Positions 1 through 11,446 of a stretch of 64,000 nt of DNA are shown here, piece after piece (the first letter of the stretch is position 1; every line of letters starts with the position of its first letter). The DNA comes from Aricia agestis (taxonomy: Eukaryota; Arthropoda; Insecta; Lepidoptera; Lycaenidae), in the NCBI RefSeq assembly GCF_905147365.1, contig NC_056413.1, positions 3,116,501-3,180,500 on the forward strand, given 5' to 3'. The notes under the pieces are model-generated. The model saw nothing but the letters and a program-made list of their open reading frames with translations, did no database searches and was not told the origin of the DNA. The translations under genes and the position numbers were made by a program.

Positions 1-22
1 AAAACCTCTTATTTTTTCCCAG

Positions 23-3000
23 CTTAGACCTGTACAAGGGAATCTGAACGTTCTATTCAAGAATGTACGAGTCACCGGGGCTGGCGATTTTCAGATGAAA
101 CGACTAGAGTAAGTTTAAATATAATAATAAATAATATTCCAGTTTTTAGGGTTGGGCCATGACGTTTTAAGGTACGGATACCCAAAGGGTAAAAACGGGA
201 CCCTATTACTAAGACTTCGTTATCTGTCCATCTGTCTGTCTGTCTGTCTGTCTCCAGGCTGTAACTCAAGAATAAAAGTAAATATTTAAGGTGGGCTCTC
301 ATACAAAAAACACAATTTTTGTCTACTTTCGCTCTATACCGGTACGGAACCCTTCGTGTGCGAGTCCGACTCGCACTTGGCCGATTATTATAATTTACTT
401 GAAACTAAGTGATAACGCTTTAGAGTGTGTATGACGTGTCCTTTATAATAATTATAGATTTAATCACTGTAAATTAATATAGCAAAGAGACTCGCCGTCA
501 AACAATTAGTTTGGCGAGATTTAAAATATTATTATGTAGAGTTTTATGAATAAATAAATGTAAATAAAAGACGTTCAAACTTGGTTCAGGGCCCGTACCA
601 CGAAACGGTTTTGAGACTCAAACAATCGTACTAGAATGTTGCGTCCTTAGAACAGGAAAATAAGGTTGCGTCCTACTGTAACAAACGTGAAATGACGTTG
701 TTAGAGGGACGTGGCATTGTCGTCCGATTGTTTGAGTCTCAAAACCGTTTCGTGGTACGAGCCCAGGTCCAGACGACGAACATGTTGTGTAGTGACTAGT
801 GAGGCGGTGGTAGTTTACATGTAGCAGCGCTGAAACTGTTACTTTATAAACTGGGCGTTTGCCCATCGGCCATCCGTAATATCCATATTCCATACCAATA
901 TTACAAATCAGAAAGTCTGTCTGTGCGTCCGTTTGTCTGTCTATTACCTCTTCCTCTACACCTAAGCCACTGAACCGACTGTACTTAGGTATAAAGATAC
1001 TTTGAGTACCGGAGGAAAGGACATACTATGATACTAATTATGCCGGAAAAATGTACGGTTTCCGCGTGGTAAGAAAATTTTAGCGCAACAGAGTCGTCAT
1101 CTTGTCTTTTCATATATCCATCGATTTATCAATTCTTAGAATTTAGAAGAATTTAGAATTTATTTATTTTCCGAGAAATTTGTTACAAGGTGGTATAAAT
1201 TGTTTATGTGGTACAAAATTTCTGCCTCTCAGGCGTGGAAATATTGTCAGCTTTACAAATTTAAAATCGTTATCATAAATATTTAATAGATTAATCCAAT
1301 TATTTAAACAAACATTTGGAATCTCAATACAATGCTTAAAAAATTTAGCGATATTCAGCAGTCATAATTATTATTTTTGATGCAAATTTATAATGTCAAT
1401 CACGCATACAAAACAATTATTATAATATTAACGTCAAGATGATAAGAAAATAAATGTTTAGACCACAAATCACAATACATAATGAACAGTTAATAATCTA
1501 GAATATAATTTTGTTATGTCTGTCAAATGACCAAATGTCATACAATACAATATGAAAACGATACATAATAAATTATTATTAGTACCAGCCAATATAGCCG
1601 GGCTACAATGTTTCACATCTTATAATAACTTAATTAATGTCGTCTAAGTTATTGTAATAATATAATAATACAATAATCAAATTATTTATACGATATTATA
1701 GAAAAAAGAAGAGATGTCAAATGGGTAAAGTGTCAAGTGTTTTATTTCATTTTAAACTTATTTGCAGTCAATATGTCGTTAAAGTAATCTTGAATTGTAT
1801 AGTAACATTTTTCTAATAACCAATTAAATAATTCTTTTTTAAATTTGTTATATGTATCACTATCGTTTTTTATCTTGTCTGGGAGACAAGATAAAAAACG
1901 ATAGGTCTTGGTGTCCTTGCAGCGTGGACATAGAGTCGCGTAGAGTCAACACGACGATCACCGTGCCGGCTCTACACTTTGAAGGGTACTACTCTGTGGA
2001 CGCCCACGTCCTTTCCGTTCCTATCAAGGGATCGGGGAATTTTGCTGCTAATTTAAGTAAGTAAGAAACTGTCAAAATGCCCGTCAGTGGAAGACGAGAT
2101 TCCTAGGGTTATTCTGAAGAAAAAAGATTTAAAAAAATCTCCACAGCCGAACATATGACCTCCTCCTTTTTGGAAGTCGGTTAAAAATTGAGCTTTACTG
2201 TTTATCGAAGGTCAGGTAGACCTTCAGCCCTAGTAGACAAGTGGCAATCGATTATCGTAAACGCCAACAAAATGTATGCAATTTGACGTCATTGCTTCGC
2301 TAGCGAATTATAAATAAACAAATCTTTATTGCAACCCCACAATCATAATTTTAAATTACAAGAAAATTAACTAAGAATTACTATTTAAATTAAATTTAGA
2401 ATTATCAAAAGTATTGTCAAATCCCATACATTTTGTTTACGATAAATCGCTTGCCACTTGTCTTGCCTCCCAGAACTAGATACCTCCTAAAGAAACGGCG
2501 ACTGAAACTCCATAGTCGCAGTTTTTACCTCTATAGGGGTCATAAACAGCTTTTATAAAATGAGGAAAGTCATGTCGCTGTCTGTTTCGCCATGACGTTT
2601 TAAGGTATAAATATTTTTCGCTCTTTTACAAAATATCAAAACTCAGCTGAATGCGAGGCGACCGTTATACTGAAGTATGAAGTGGAGGACCGCAATGGTA
2701 AAGTCTACGCCAAGTACGTCTCCTGTGACCTCCTGTTGCGGGTAGGGGACTACCACATTACCATGGAGGGCATTACTGGGATCGGTAAGTTCGTCCAATA
2801 CATCCTCTTCTCATCTTTGACCGCGGCCGCTCGATAATAGGCTAGCCGAAACGTCTCAAAACTTTGGGCGATATTTCCCGTAAACTAATCCATAAGATTT
2901 GGTTCGTGTACTTTTCAAGCAGATAGTCGAAGTATAAGTGTCTAAACCATAAAGTTAATATACCTAGCGGAATAGAGAAACAAAGGCTGAGCAAGAGAGA

Positions 3001-3345
3001 TGTCACTATCAGTAACACTGCGTGGTAAAAAGAGACGTGTGATACATGACAGTAGAACTCTTTTTTGACGTCCAGTCGGCACGTGCCGCACGCTGACAAT
3101 TTAATCACATAGGAATCATGTTCAATCATGCTTGTGTAAGTGTATACGTACACATATTTTTCACACAGATGAAAACCAATTTTGGTTACGTTTGACAGCT
3201 CGAGATTGTTGCTCTATTCCGTTAGGTATATTAACTTTATGGTCTAAACACACAAGGCTAAAAATATGCGGCCGAAGTTCGGCATGATTACGCCTGCAAT
3301 GCAATTTAAATGACTGATGACACACCATGCCAAAATTACGTCGCG

Positions 3346-3415
<70 letters not shown>

Positions 3416-3858
3416 CGTACATCCATCGAACATGCATCGGTCGGGCGATGCAATTCGGCGGCAATGCTTGTTTTTGGCGTCAATTCGGCGGCGCTTGAGA
3501 CATTGAAAACTCGGACCATAAAGTTACGCAACTGAAATTCCGCCGCGTAATTTCGGCTCTTATCGTGTGTCTCAGCTGAATACGTCGGAACGTAAAATCG
3601 GCCTCGGAAGTTCAGTTGCGTATTATCGGCCTACAGTGTTTAGACACCAAGTGTCTAAATTAAGGCTAATTCTTATCTGCTCATTGATTCTTCTTCACAG
3701 GAGACCTCGCTGAGAGGATGATCAACGAGAACAAGCGGGAGATGCTGCACTTTGTCCTCCCCTATATCCAGGGCACGGTCGGTCAGGCGATCGTTCTAGA
3801 AGCAGCTAACAGAATCTCCTCCACCGCCACCTATGACGAATTTTTCCCAGAACCTTAG
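23..3858 (+). CDS. Takeout/JHBP-family protein, gene A (5' part outside window)
   Basis: Exons read as 23-108, 1923-2056, 2647-2784 and 3701-3858, all with AG/GT borders and matching phases (2, 1, 1). They are equivalent to exons 3-6 of genes B-D. Exons 1-2 (signal peptide and Cys pair) lie left of the window. The translated part is about 171 residues and holds the family landmarks: the strand beginning KNVRVTG, the VPIKGSGNF block, a DYHITMEG strand and the C-terminal end TYDEFFPEP followed by TAG. The family (Pfam JHBP, TULIP fold) consists of secreted carriers of hydrophobic ligands such as juvenile hormone or related lipids; the ligand here cannot be told. Exon 3 is 86 nt against 95 nt in B-D, an in-frame loss of three codons. 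Exon 5 has two cysteines (TEC and VSC) that could pair. A poly(A) signal AATAAA is at 4005-4010. Confidence 0.88.
145..388. repeat. Dispersed repeat, family G (GGGTTCCG / GGCCAAGTGCGAG ends)
   Basis: Starts with TTTTTAGGGTT and ends with the inverse of GGCCAAGTGCGAG. It carries the CTGTCTGTCTG tract and the ACGGGACCCTATTACTAAG block shared with copies near 10637, 44705 and 50254 in this window. It lies in intron 3 of gene A. It is non-coding, and its transposon class is not clear from the sequence. Confidence 0.75.
597..757. mobile_element. Foldback (MITE-like) element
   Basis: Inverted arms of about 32 bp, starting ACCACGAAACGGTTTTGAGA on the left and ending with its complement on the right, enclose about 95 bp without a protein. 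Typical of a non-autonomous DNA transposon. Intron 3 of gene A. Confidence 0.7.
897..1099 (+). mobile_element. Helitron-like element H1 (diverged copy)
   Basis: Matches the order of blocks in the better copy at 22795-22990: GTCTGTCTG, ATTACCTCTTC, GATACTTTGAGT, AAAATGTACGGTTTCC, GCGCAACAGAGT. The 3' CTAG is eroded. The remaining 760 bp up to exon 4 of gene A is AT-rich with nothing recognised. Confidence 0.55.
1860..1904 (+). other. Perfect 21-bp hairpin beside the exon 4 acceptor of gene A
   Basis: The arm CTATCGTTTTTTATCTTGTC plus one base is followed by the loop GGG and its exact complement. The hairpin ends 18 nt before the exon 4 boundary, just 5' of the pyrimidine tract, where a branch point would be expected. 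Confidence 0.85.
3270..3600. repeat. Foldback repeat with an embedded (TA)34 microsatellite
   Basis: GCGGCCGAAGTTCGGCATGA and CCATGCCAAAATTACG blocks flank a pure TA run at 3347-3414. The same blocks flank the CA run at 34557-34638 in gene D intron 3. Intron 5 of gene A. The tyrosine/isoleucine ORFs across it are simple-repeat artefacts. Confidence 0.75.
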
Positions 3859-4274
3859 TTTTATCACAATAGACATAACTACCAGTAGTTCGACTGCAAA
3901 GAAACGGACAGGTTTCAATATCTGTCAAATTCGTCGGGTTTCACTAGGATTATGAACGGATTGTGCCTCGCGCTGGCTGATATAATTTATTTTTAAATAT
4001 TTAAAATAAACATTTCAAAATTGGATTCTGACAATTTTAATCGCATGTGCCAAAACACAAACAACGATACGACCAAAGAGGAACACGTCCATCGAATATG
4101 TCATATTTTTAAATTCGTAGGTAACAAGTTAACAACCCTAGCGACGATTTTCGTCATAATACGTCAAATTTAAAAATTTCAACATCAGTTCTAAGTCGGC
4201 ATACTCTATCATTCTGTCTACTCTGGTTTTATTATACTGGTCATAACCAGTAGTACCTATATTACGTATACAGA

Positions 4275-4523
4275 CAGGGTGTAACAAAACTAAGTGATAA
4301 TACTTTAGGGTGTGTATGTGTCATTGTGTCCCTTATAATATAGAGAACACTGTGAAAGTGGCAGCGCTGAAAGAGTAACATTTTTTTTTCTTCTTGTATG
4401 TGCAAATTCATGGCGCTGGCCGCTGGGGCTCTTGCCAATTACATATCCCAACAATTGCACTTGAAAGGGAAGGAGCACATACACCCTTAAGTATTAATTA
4501 TCACTTAGTTTTGTTACACACTG
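4275..4523. mobile_element. Mariner-type MITE (CAGGGTGTAACA ends)
   Basis: Long terminal inverted repeats begin CAGGGTGTAACAAAA and close with TTTTGTTACACACTG. It resembles the copies at 10740, 20168, 22008 and 31601. Lies in the spacer between genes A and B. No coding capacity. Confidence 0.75.
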
Positions 4524-4932
4524 TATATAGGTGTGTTAATATGAAGTCTGGCCTCGTCTTATGGTTTTGGCTTGCTATTTTATTGCTATAGCAACAGACT
4601 GTGTATACAGTTTTTCACAAATAAATTATTACATTTCATTCACAAATAATCACAAATAAACGTGTTAAATCTTTTTTTTAATTACGTGTTATAAAAATAT
4701 TTTTTAAGTATACACTCTAATGTAGTTTAAAAATAATTTACGTACAATGTTTTGTCATTGTTTTAAATTTAATGAAGAATATTTGATGAAACATTTAATT
4801 AAGCACGATTTATTACGAGTTAAACAATACTTCCCACAAATAAACGTATAAAGACGCGGAAAAATTACTTTTTTTACAATTGATAGTTATCTATTTAGAT
4901 AAATCACCTTGAAGATTGAATTAAATAGTTGG

Positions 4933-4939
4933 TATATAA
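4933..4939 (+). promoter_or_regulatory. TATA box of gene B
   Basis: TATATAA about 97 nt upstream of the first ATG of gene B. The start of transcription is expected about 30 nt further on; no strong initiator is seen. Confidence 0.6.
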
Positions 4940-5029
4940 CGTGCGAAGTCTCAAACAAAGTTAATGTGTAGTTAAGTAAACACAAAACAATTATTAAGTA
5001 TCTAGTCAACAATTCAAAAATCAGCAGTT

Positions 5030-8000
5030 ATGATGTTAAAAATGAAATTATTGTTTCTCGCTGCGCTGGTGATGGTCGGAGAGATCGCTGCGACAAAACT
5101 ACGTAAGTGCACATTTATATTATTTTGGTGAAATGACTTTTATTATAGATCAGGGGTTCCCAAACTTATTTCGTCTACTGCCCAATTTGAGAACAAATTA
5201 TGTTTTAATTTATTTCAATTAAAATGCATCCAGATGAAATAAATCACCCCCATGCCACAACGCCTCAATTTTTTTTCTGGGTCCCCCACCCTCTGTCAGC
5301 GCCCACAAGGGGGCGTTATCGCCCACTTTGGGAAAGGCTGAAATATCCCAATAATTTTCTTCTTTCATATTTGGCTTCTTTTACTTTCTAATATATTATT
5401 CAAAGAAAAGTGAAGTTGTTGTTCAAAATAATTAAGTGAACCATTTAATTATTTTAATTAATATTTTTTAAATTATTTTAATTGATAATTTCTTCTCTTC
5501 TCTTTACACTTACGACTGCAATCCGAGACGTTTAATAATGATTTAACCTAATTTTTTAAATTATTTTAATTGATAATTTCTTCTCTTCTCTTTACACTTA
5601 CGACTGCAATCCGAGACGTTTAATAATGATTTAACCTAATTTAATTAAGGTTTTGTCATTAGCCCTACATATTTAAAGGTAACTTCTTCAAGTCAAGTTA
5701 TTGTTCAATGTATCTTAGTGCGGCTGTTACAAACGTTAGCAATTAGCATACTTGGCACCATTTTAAACTTTATTTCCTTTACAGCTGATTATATTAAAGT
5801 ATGCAAGAGAGACCAGAATAGCATCAACGACTGTGTGAGGAACAGCATCAAGGAAATGCAACCTTACCTACCCAAAGGTATACCTGAGATCAACCTGCCC
5901 GGCCTGGATCCCTTCGACTTCAGAGAGGTAATGTTGGGGAAAGGAGAGAAGTAACGCCAGTGTAGTAGATGAAAATTCGCTGTTCAAAGGGAAAAAATGA
6001 TTTTAATTTTTTAATGTGGACACCGGAAATTTCAATATTTCAATTGTTGTGAAGGACATTTTGGTGAAAATTAGTTATATAATATGTTATATACTATATT
6101 TAAATTTAAAACGTAATATAGTAAGTATATAAAATAGGTATATTATATAAAATAACTCTTTTTCTCCAAAATTGTCGTTTTATGACGACATATTTATTTC
6201 CGGTATCGATATGCAATAAATATAACGATTTTTCATATTAACTAGTTTTGATAAATTTAAATAAAATATTTTATTATCAAAATTCAAATACGATGCCAAT
6301 TCTTCTAGCCTCCTTCTTTTATTTAAAAGATGACGTAATCGAAGGTGTTAGTCTTAAATTAAGAATTGGATATGTTTTACAATATTTTTATAATTTTTAG
6401 TTGAAACCAGCAAAAAGTGAGCTGGGTGATCTGAAAACTGCATTCAACAACGTGCAAGTGGTGGGCCTCACTGATTTTGAAGTCAAAAATCTCAAGTAAG
6501 TATTATACACAAAACTGAATTTATTTATTTTAATATTAGCTAATTCAGTTTGAGATTAATGTCTGTGGAAGACTTGTTGAATAATAGACAAAGTCCAATG
6601 AATATTATAATTTAAAATATTATTGTTTATTTTTTTTCTGACGGTATAGCGGAATCTTATGTCATTAGTCAATTTAAAAAATTCACACTAATAATTTATT
6701 ATAAATGGGAAAGTGTTTCTGTCTATCTGTTACCTCTTCACGAAAAACTACTGAACCAATTTTGATGATTGGTAGATGTTTTGTGTCCCGGGAAAGGATA
6801 TAGGATACTTTTTATCCCTTAACACGTACAGCTCCCGCCCAATACGCGAATTTTGGCGCAACAGAGCTGCGGGCGTTATCTAGTTAAACATAAACTACTT
6901 TTTTCAGTGTGAACTTAGAAAATAAGGTAATCGACATTTCTCTGAAGATGCCAGTAGTCCGCATCAACGGCCACTATAACATCGACCTGCAGATACTCGC
7001 TTTTCCCATCAAGGGTGAAGGTCCATTCTCCGCTAATTTGAGTAAGTGTCACTTACATGGTTTTTTTATCGTAATTATACAATTATACGAAAATACTTGC
7101 ATCCTAATACAAATACATACTGGGCAATTGTGTATACAGACGTGATAGTTATAATTTATAAAATTGGATCTTTTTCGCATGTGTTGAAAAAATCCCTTGG
7201 CAGACACTAGTCCCGTCACATACATAGTCTTAAGTATTAACCATAATATAATTAGAAAATATATTTTATTTAACATGACAATGTCGAAAAGATAAAATAA
7301 TTATTCCAATTCGTTATTTACCCACCAACATTAACAAAGAAGAAGTTCTGTCACCGTCACTAAGAAACTCTTACATTTCAGCTGACATCCACGTGGACGC
7401 TGTTCTGAAGTATGAGACAGAGAGCCGCGACGGCAAAGACTACGTGAAGTTCACCTCGTGCAAGCTCGCGGTCAACCTGGACGACTATCATATAAATTTG
7501 GAAGGACTGCTGGAGGATGCACTGGGTAATTACCCGTTTTTACCTTTATAAAACAAGGGGCAAATAGATAACCTGATGGAAAGCAACTACCATCGTCCAT
7601 GGATACCTAATACCAGTTTGGACCTGGTTCACAATGATTTTACTCAGATGACACAATAGAATATATTTTTAGTATAACGTTTTCATGCTAGAGGCAATAC
7701 CAGCATAGACAGTAAACAAAAAAAAAATTGTTTACTGTCTATGCTAGTGAACGTCTCTATCAATATTCTGTTATGACATGTACTTACAACATTTTGTTTT
7801 TCGTGGTTTTGGTCGGATTTTTTACTGTATGTGCAAGTAGCCCTTTGCTCCGACATTTACGTAGTTTTGCCTGTTAATGCGTAAGTTCCAAATCCGAGTC
7901 AAATGGGGAATTTTGAATCACTCCCCGCGTCATCATGATATCCGGTTTAAGTGTTGAAACTGCCAGATTTGATAAAGAGTAAACAGATGTTTTCTCTTTG

Positions 8001-8469
8001 GCCTTATCCTACACGGTCTTTAGCAAAATCGGTTCAGCGGTTTGGACGTAAAGACGTAAAAAACAGACAGACACACGAGCTTTTGTCCGCGTTAAGAAGT
8101 ATTATTGTATACAAACTTTCATTCAATATTTTAAACCCTTGGGGGTATAATTGATCAAAATCCTTTACTTCCTACCTACGTCATAACATCTACGTGCATG
8201 CCTTTCAGCCCGATCTGTGCAGTGTTTTGGGCTGTGCGTTGATAGATCACCATGTCAGTCAGTCAGTCAGCTTTGAGTTTTATATATTTAGATTTTCTCC
8301 TCTCTCAACAGGTGAAGCCGGCAAGCGTATAGTCCAGGAGAACAAGAAGGAGCTGCTGCGCGTCGTGCTGCCCTACCTGGAGAGTACTATCAGCGACTCC
8401 ATCGTGCTGGACGTCGCCAACAGCATCGCGTCTGCTGCCACTTACGACGAACTGCTGCCTGCACCTTAA
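5030..8469 (+). CDS. Takeout/JHBP-family protein, gene B
   Basis: Six exons: 5030-5102, 5785-5927, 6401-6495, 6908-7041, 7382-7525, 8312-8469 (248 codons plus TAA). All borders are AG/GT with consistent phases. Exon 1 gives a hydrophobic signal peptide (MMLKMKLLFLAALVMVGEIA); a second ATG at 5033 is also possible. Exon 2 holds the conserved Cys pair (VCKRDQNSINDCV) and PYLPKGIPEINLPGLDP, both typical of takeout/JHBP proteins. Exon 4 ends in AFPIKGEGPFSANL and exon 6 in ATYDELLPAP. The family folds as a long hydrophobic tunnel and carries lipidic ligands outside the cell; the ligand is unknown here. Exon 5 has a single cysteine (TSCKLA), so a second disulphide is unlikely. Poly(A) signals AATAAA are at 8479-8484 and 8490-8495. 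Confidence 0.93.
5463..5642. repeat. Perfect tandem duplication, 88-bp unit
   Basis: Copy 1 is 5463-5550 and copy 2 begins at 5551. The two are identical, including the block TTACGACTGCAATCCGAGAC. It lies in intron 1 of gene B and looks recent. Confidence 0.9.
6687..6883 (+). mobile_element. Helitron-like element H1
   Basis: Begins near TTTATTATAAATGGGAAAG, ends with the hairpin GCAACAGAGCTGC, then GGGCGTTATCTAG followed by T. Lies in intron 3 of gene B, ending 24 nt before exon 4. Confidence 0.65.
7676..7870 (+). repeat. Dispersed repeat, family M (TAGACAGTAAACAA)
   Basis: Shares CAGCATAGACRGTAAAC, CAATATTCTG and the segment ending near GCTCC with copies at 11740-12380, 17775-17935 and (minus) 29385-30005. 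In this copy AGCATAGACAGTAAACAA is followed by eight extra A and its exact complement (7702-7745). Intron 5 of gene B. Confidence 0.65.
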
Positions 8470-8554
8470 ACAGGGATCAATAAATACTAAATAAACATTG
8501 CTTTCATGGAGAAAAAACCAAGAATGTCTTATTTATGTTCTTGGTATATTACCA

Positions 8555-8587
8555 GCCACCTATGACGAAATGCTGCCTGCTTCGTAA
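8555..8587 (+). pseudogene. Remnant of a takeout/JHBP terminal exon
   Basis: Eighty-six bases after gene B's stop, the frame ATYDEMLPAS followed by TAA repeats the end of the family's exon 6. Three of its differences from gene B are silent third-position changes and two replace residues. The first 15 nt (GCCACCTATGACGAA) are identical to gene A, not B. I infer the scrap of a lost paralogue left by unequal exchange. It could also be a short gene-conversion patch. Confidence 0.7.
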
Positions 8588-9483
8588 ACATAAAATATAC
8601 AATGCGTCCACACACCGGTGTCCGATCCCTTATTTTCATAATGTATGGCATATTTTATTGATAACTTTGCTATAATATATCATTCAAGGATCGGACACTG
8701 TAGTCGGGACACATAACACAAATTATATAGTATTTATGCCAGCTTTGCTTGTATGTAGAAATAAGAACGTCTTGTCTAATGACATGTTTAGAAGAAGACA
8801 AATCCGATGTACCATCGAAGAAATTATTAGGCAGTTGACGGACTTACAACATTTAGTCAGATTATGTCAATTCAGTGTTAGTCTTAAACTATCGGCTCGT
8901 ATAAACAAAACGCCATCAAAATAAGTAAGTACATACTTCTCTGATAGTACTTAATACTTTCGATGTACGATTTACAATAAATGTCTAATTATGGTTCATT
9001 AAATATGTCAGCAATTATACGAGGTCAAAAATAAAGCAGTTTCGAACAAAAAAGCCGACGCAATACTTTTTTAGCATGCGTCGGTTTTGTGAATTGTGGA
9101 GCATCGGACGCCGCTTATCAAACAATGCAATATTCAATTGATAACACAGTAATTAACCTTCGTGATTTGGTCGGTTTATGTTTAGCCCAGACAAATTAAG
9201 AAGCACTGCCATGTGTTTATTGTACTGTTACTACTGCAGTGTACTGTTTCTAGGCTGTTTTTAAGCTTTGCAGAATCGTTGCTTGTTCAGTTGTTCTAGA
9301 ATGCATGTTCAACTTATTTATTTTAATGTCAAAATTTTTCTCTTATTCTGTATATATACCTCGTAAGTATATTAAAATAGTCATAATAGAAAATATAGTC
9401 TAAAATTATTATATTATGTTTAATTTTATTACGAATTCTTTAAATAAGTAATGATAATTTATTAGGTCAAGCCTTCAAGTTTA

Positions 9484-9810
9484 AAAAATCAGCCAAGTGC
9501 GAGTTGGACTCGCCCATGAAGGGTTCCGCAGCAGCAATAAGGTTTATTTTTATGAAATTAAAATATTATTGATTTATTTTTATTTTTATATTTCAGTTGA
9601 TTTTAATGAAAGTTAAATTAAGGTTTACCATTTATGACGTATAAAAATAAGTACTTGCTAGATCTCGTTCAAACCAATTTTAGTTGGTAGTTTTTATAAT
9701 AATGTACATCATATATTTTTTTTAGACTTATCATACTTTACCCTACTTTAGAAGTTAGAGGGGACACACACACACATTTTACCACTTTGGAAGAGTCTCT
9801 CTCGCAAACT
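9484..9810. repeat. Dispersed repeat, family G (subtype with GCAGCAGCAATAAG)
   Basis: GCCAAGTGCGAGTTGGACTC followed by CGCCCATGAAGGGTTCCGCA. The same subtype is at 30829-31478. Not coding. Confidence 0.7.
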
Positions 9811-10636
9811 ATTTAGGTTAGAAAAAATGATGTTAGAAACCTAAATATGTCTTAATGTTGTTAAGTATATGTCTTATAAGTTGCCTATGGAATAAAGGTG
9901 CACACATTCCTTCATTTCGATTGATATCGATTATGAATATGAATTATTGATACAGACCTTCAAAAACATGGTACCAAATTCGGATTAGGTACATCCTTTA
10001 CAACAACAATATAATTTTCTAAATATTACAAGAAACGGCGTAATAATAATCAAAGTCGTCCGTTTTGATGTAAAATACCATGAGAAGTACCAATACTACG
10101 GTTATAATGTTTTGGTGCGTGGCACGTAATTATGGTGATTGATAAAATTAATGTATTGGTATTTGCTTTTAGTTCTTTAAATAACCCCGAAATCCCCGAA
10201 CATCTATCTATAAGGTTTCAAGAGTTGAGCATCTTTGGAACCAGGAAATACATTGGTGCAAAATCTTACTTTTTGGTAGTAGCATATACTTGAAATCCTT
10301 CAGAAAAATTCAAAGTCACTATAATATTATGTTTCATCATTGGATCATCAGATCACCACATTGGTGAACATGGTGCCAAATTCCAACTATATCCTATACA
10401 ACAACAAAATAATTTTGAAAATCGGTCCACAAACGACGCAGTTATCCGCGAACAAACATAAAAAGTAACATAATATATTATATAACGGTCGAATTGAGAA
10501 CATTCTTCTTTTTGGAAGTCGGTTAACAATTAAATAAGTAGGTAACAATCTATTTTGCTTCAGCGCCTCATTAACAACATAATTTTCAACTTTGAAATAA
10601 TTTTAATTTAAAATTAGAAACGTATTATATATACCT

Positions 10637-11332
10637 TTTTAGGGTTCCGTACCCAAAGGGTAAAAACGGGACCCTATTACTAAGACTTCGTTGTCTGTCC
10701 GTCTGTCTGTCTCCAGGCTGTATCTCAAGAACCGCTATACAATGTGTAACAAAAATAAGTGATAATAATTTAGGGTGTGTACGTGTTCCTTGTAGAGAGT
10801 TCACTGTATAAGTAGCAGCGCGGAAAGACCAAAATTTTTTTTCATTTTTGTATGGAGAAACTCGTGACGCTGGAGCGCTTGCCCATACAAAAGCGAAAAA
10901 AAAATTTGGTCTTTTAGCGCTGCTATTTTCACAGTAAACTCTCTACAAGGGATATGTACACACCCTAAATTATTATCACTTATTTTTGTTACACCCTGTA
11001 GTTAGCACTTCTGATATTTTTACAGATTGTGTAAGTATATCTGTTGCCGCTATACCAACAAATACTGAAAATAAAATTAATATTATAGGGGGGCTCCCAA
11101 ACAAAAAACGTGATTTTTCGGCCTTTTTCGCTCTATATCAGTAACGGAAATACATAGGCACTTAAAATATTTACAAAACACTCAGTTTTATTTGTACTTT
11201 GATAATTTATAATAAAATTTAAATACTTAAATGAATTAATAATTAAGGGATGCTCTCATACAAAAACACTATTTTTAATCTATTGTGGTACGTAACCCTT
11301 CGTGCGCGAGTCCAACTCGCACTTGGGCGATT
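10637..11332. repeat. Family-G repeat split by a MITE
   Basis: Starts TTTTTAGGGTTCCGTACCC and ends CGCACTTGGGCGA. It is interrupted at GAACCGCTATA by the MITE at 10740-10998; the uninterrupted copy at 44705 reads GAACCGCTATAGCTAG at this point. Confidence 0.8.
10740..10998. mobile_element. Mariner-type MITE (TA target duplication)
   Basis: Long inverted repeat with ends CAATGTGTAACAAAAATAAG and its near complement. It is flanked by TA on both sides, and removing it restores the family-G repeat around it. This fixes both its ends and its target site. Confidence 0.85.
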
Positions 11333-11355
11333 TTTTATCATACATAAAAACGAGG

Positions 11356-11390
11356 TATATACGTTGGCAACAATGTTATAGTATTTCAGT
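11356..11390 (+). promoter_or_regulatory. Core promoter of gene C (TATA plus initiator)
   Basis: TATATA at 11356-11361 and the arthropod initiator TCAGT at 11386-11390. The A of the initiator is 32 nt from the first T of the TATA box, the usual spacing. Predicted 5' UTR about 59 nt. Confidence 0.75.
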
Positions 11391-11446
11391 GGTAGATACA
11401 GTTCACACAAAAGTTATCTTCCAAAGTAAAGTTAGCTTATTTTTGT

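Larger units (their letters stand above)
8588..11355. other. Spacer between genes B and C
   Basis: No gene seen. It is AT-rich and holds two family-G repeats (from about 9484 and 10637). A GCCGACGCAATACT stretch near 9053 is complementary to AGCATGCGTCGG just after it. The rest is unassigned. Confidence 0.6.

Noticed and set aside
3161..3531. Three frames rich in alternating Tyr-Ile
   Set aside because: Translation of the TA microsatellite.
5718..5784. In-frame extension of gene B exon 2 upstream
   Set aside because: The family acceptor TTTACAG is at 5784 and the signal peptide is supplied by exon 1 at 5030-5102; the extension is intron.
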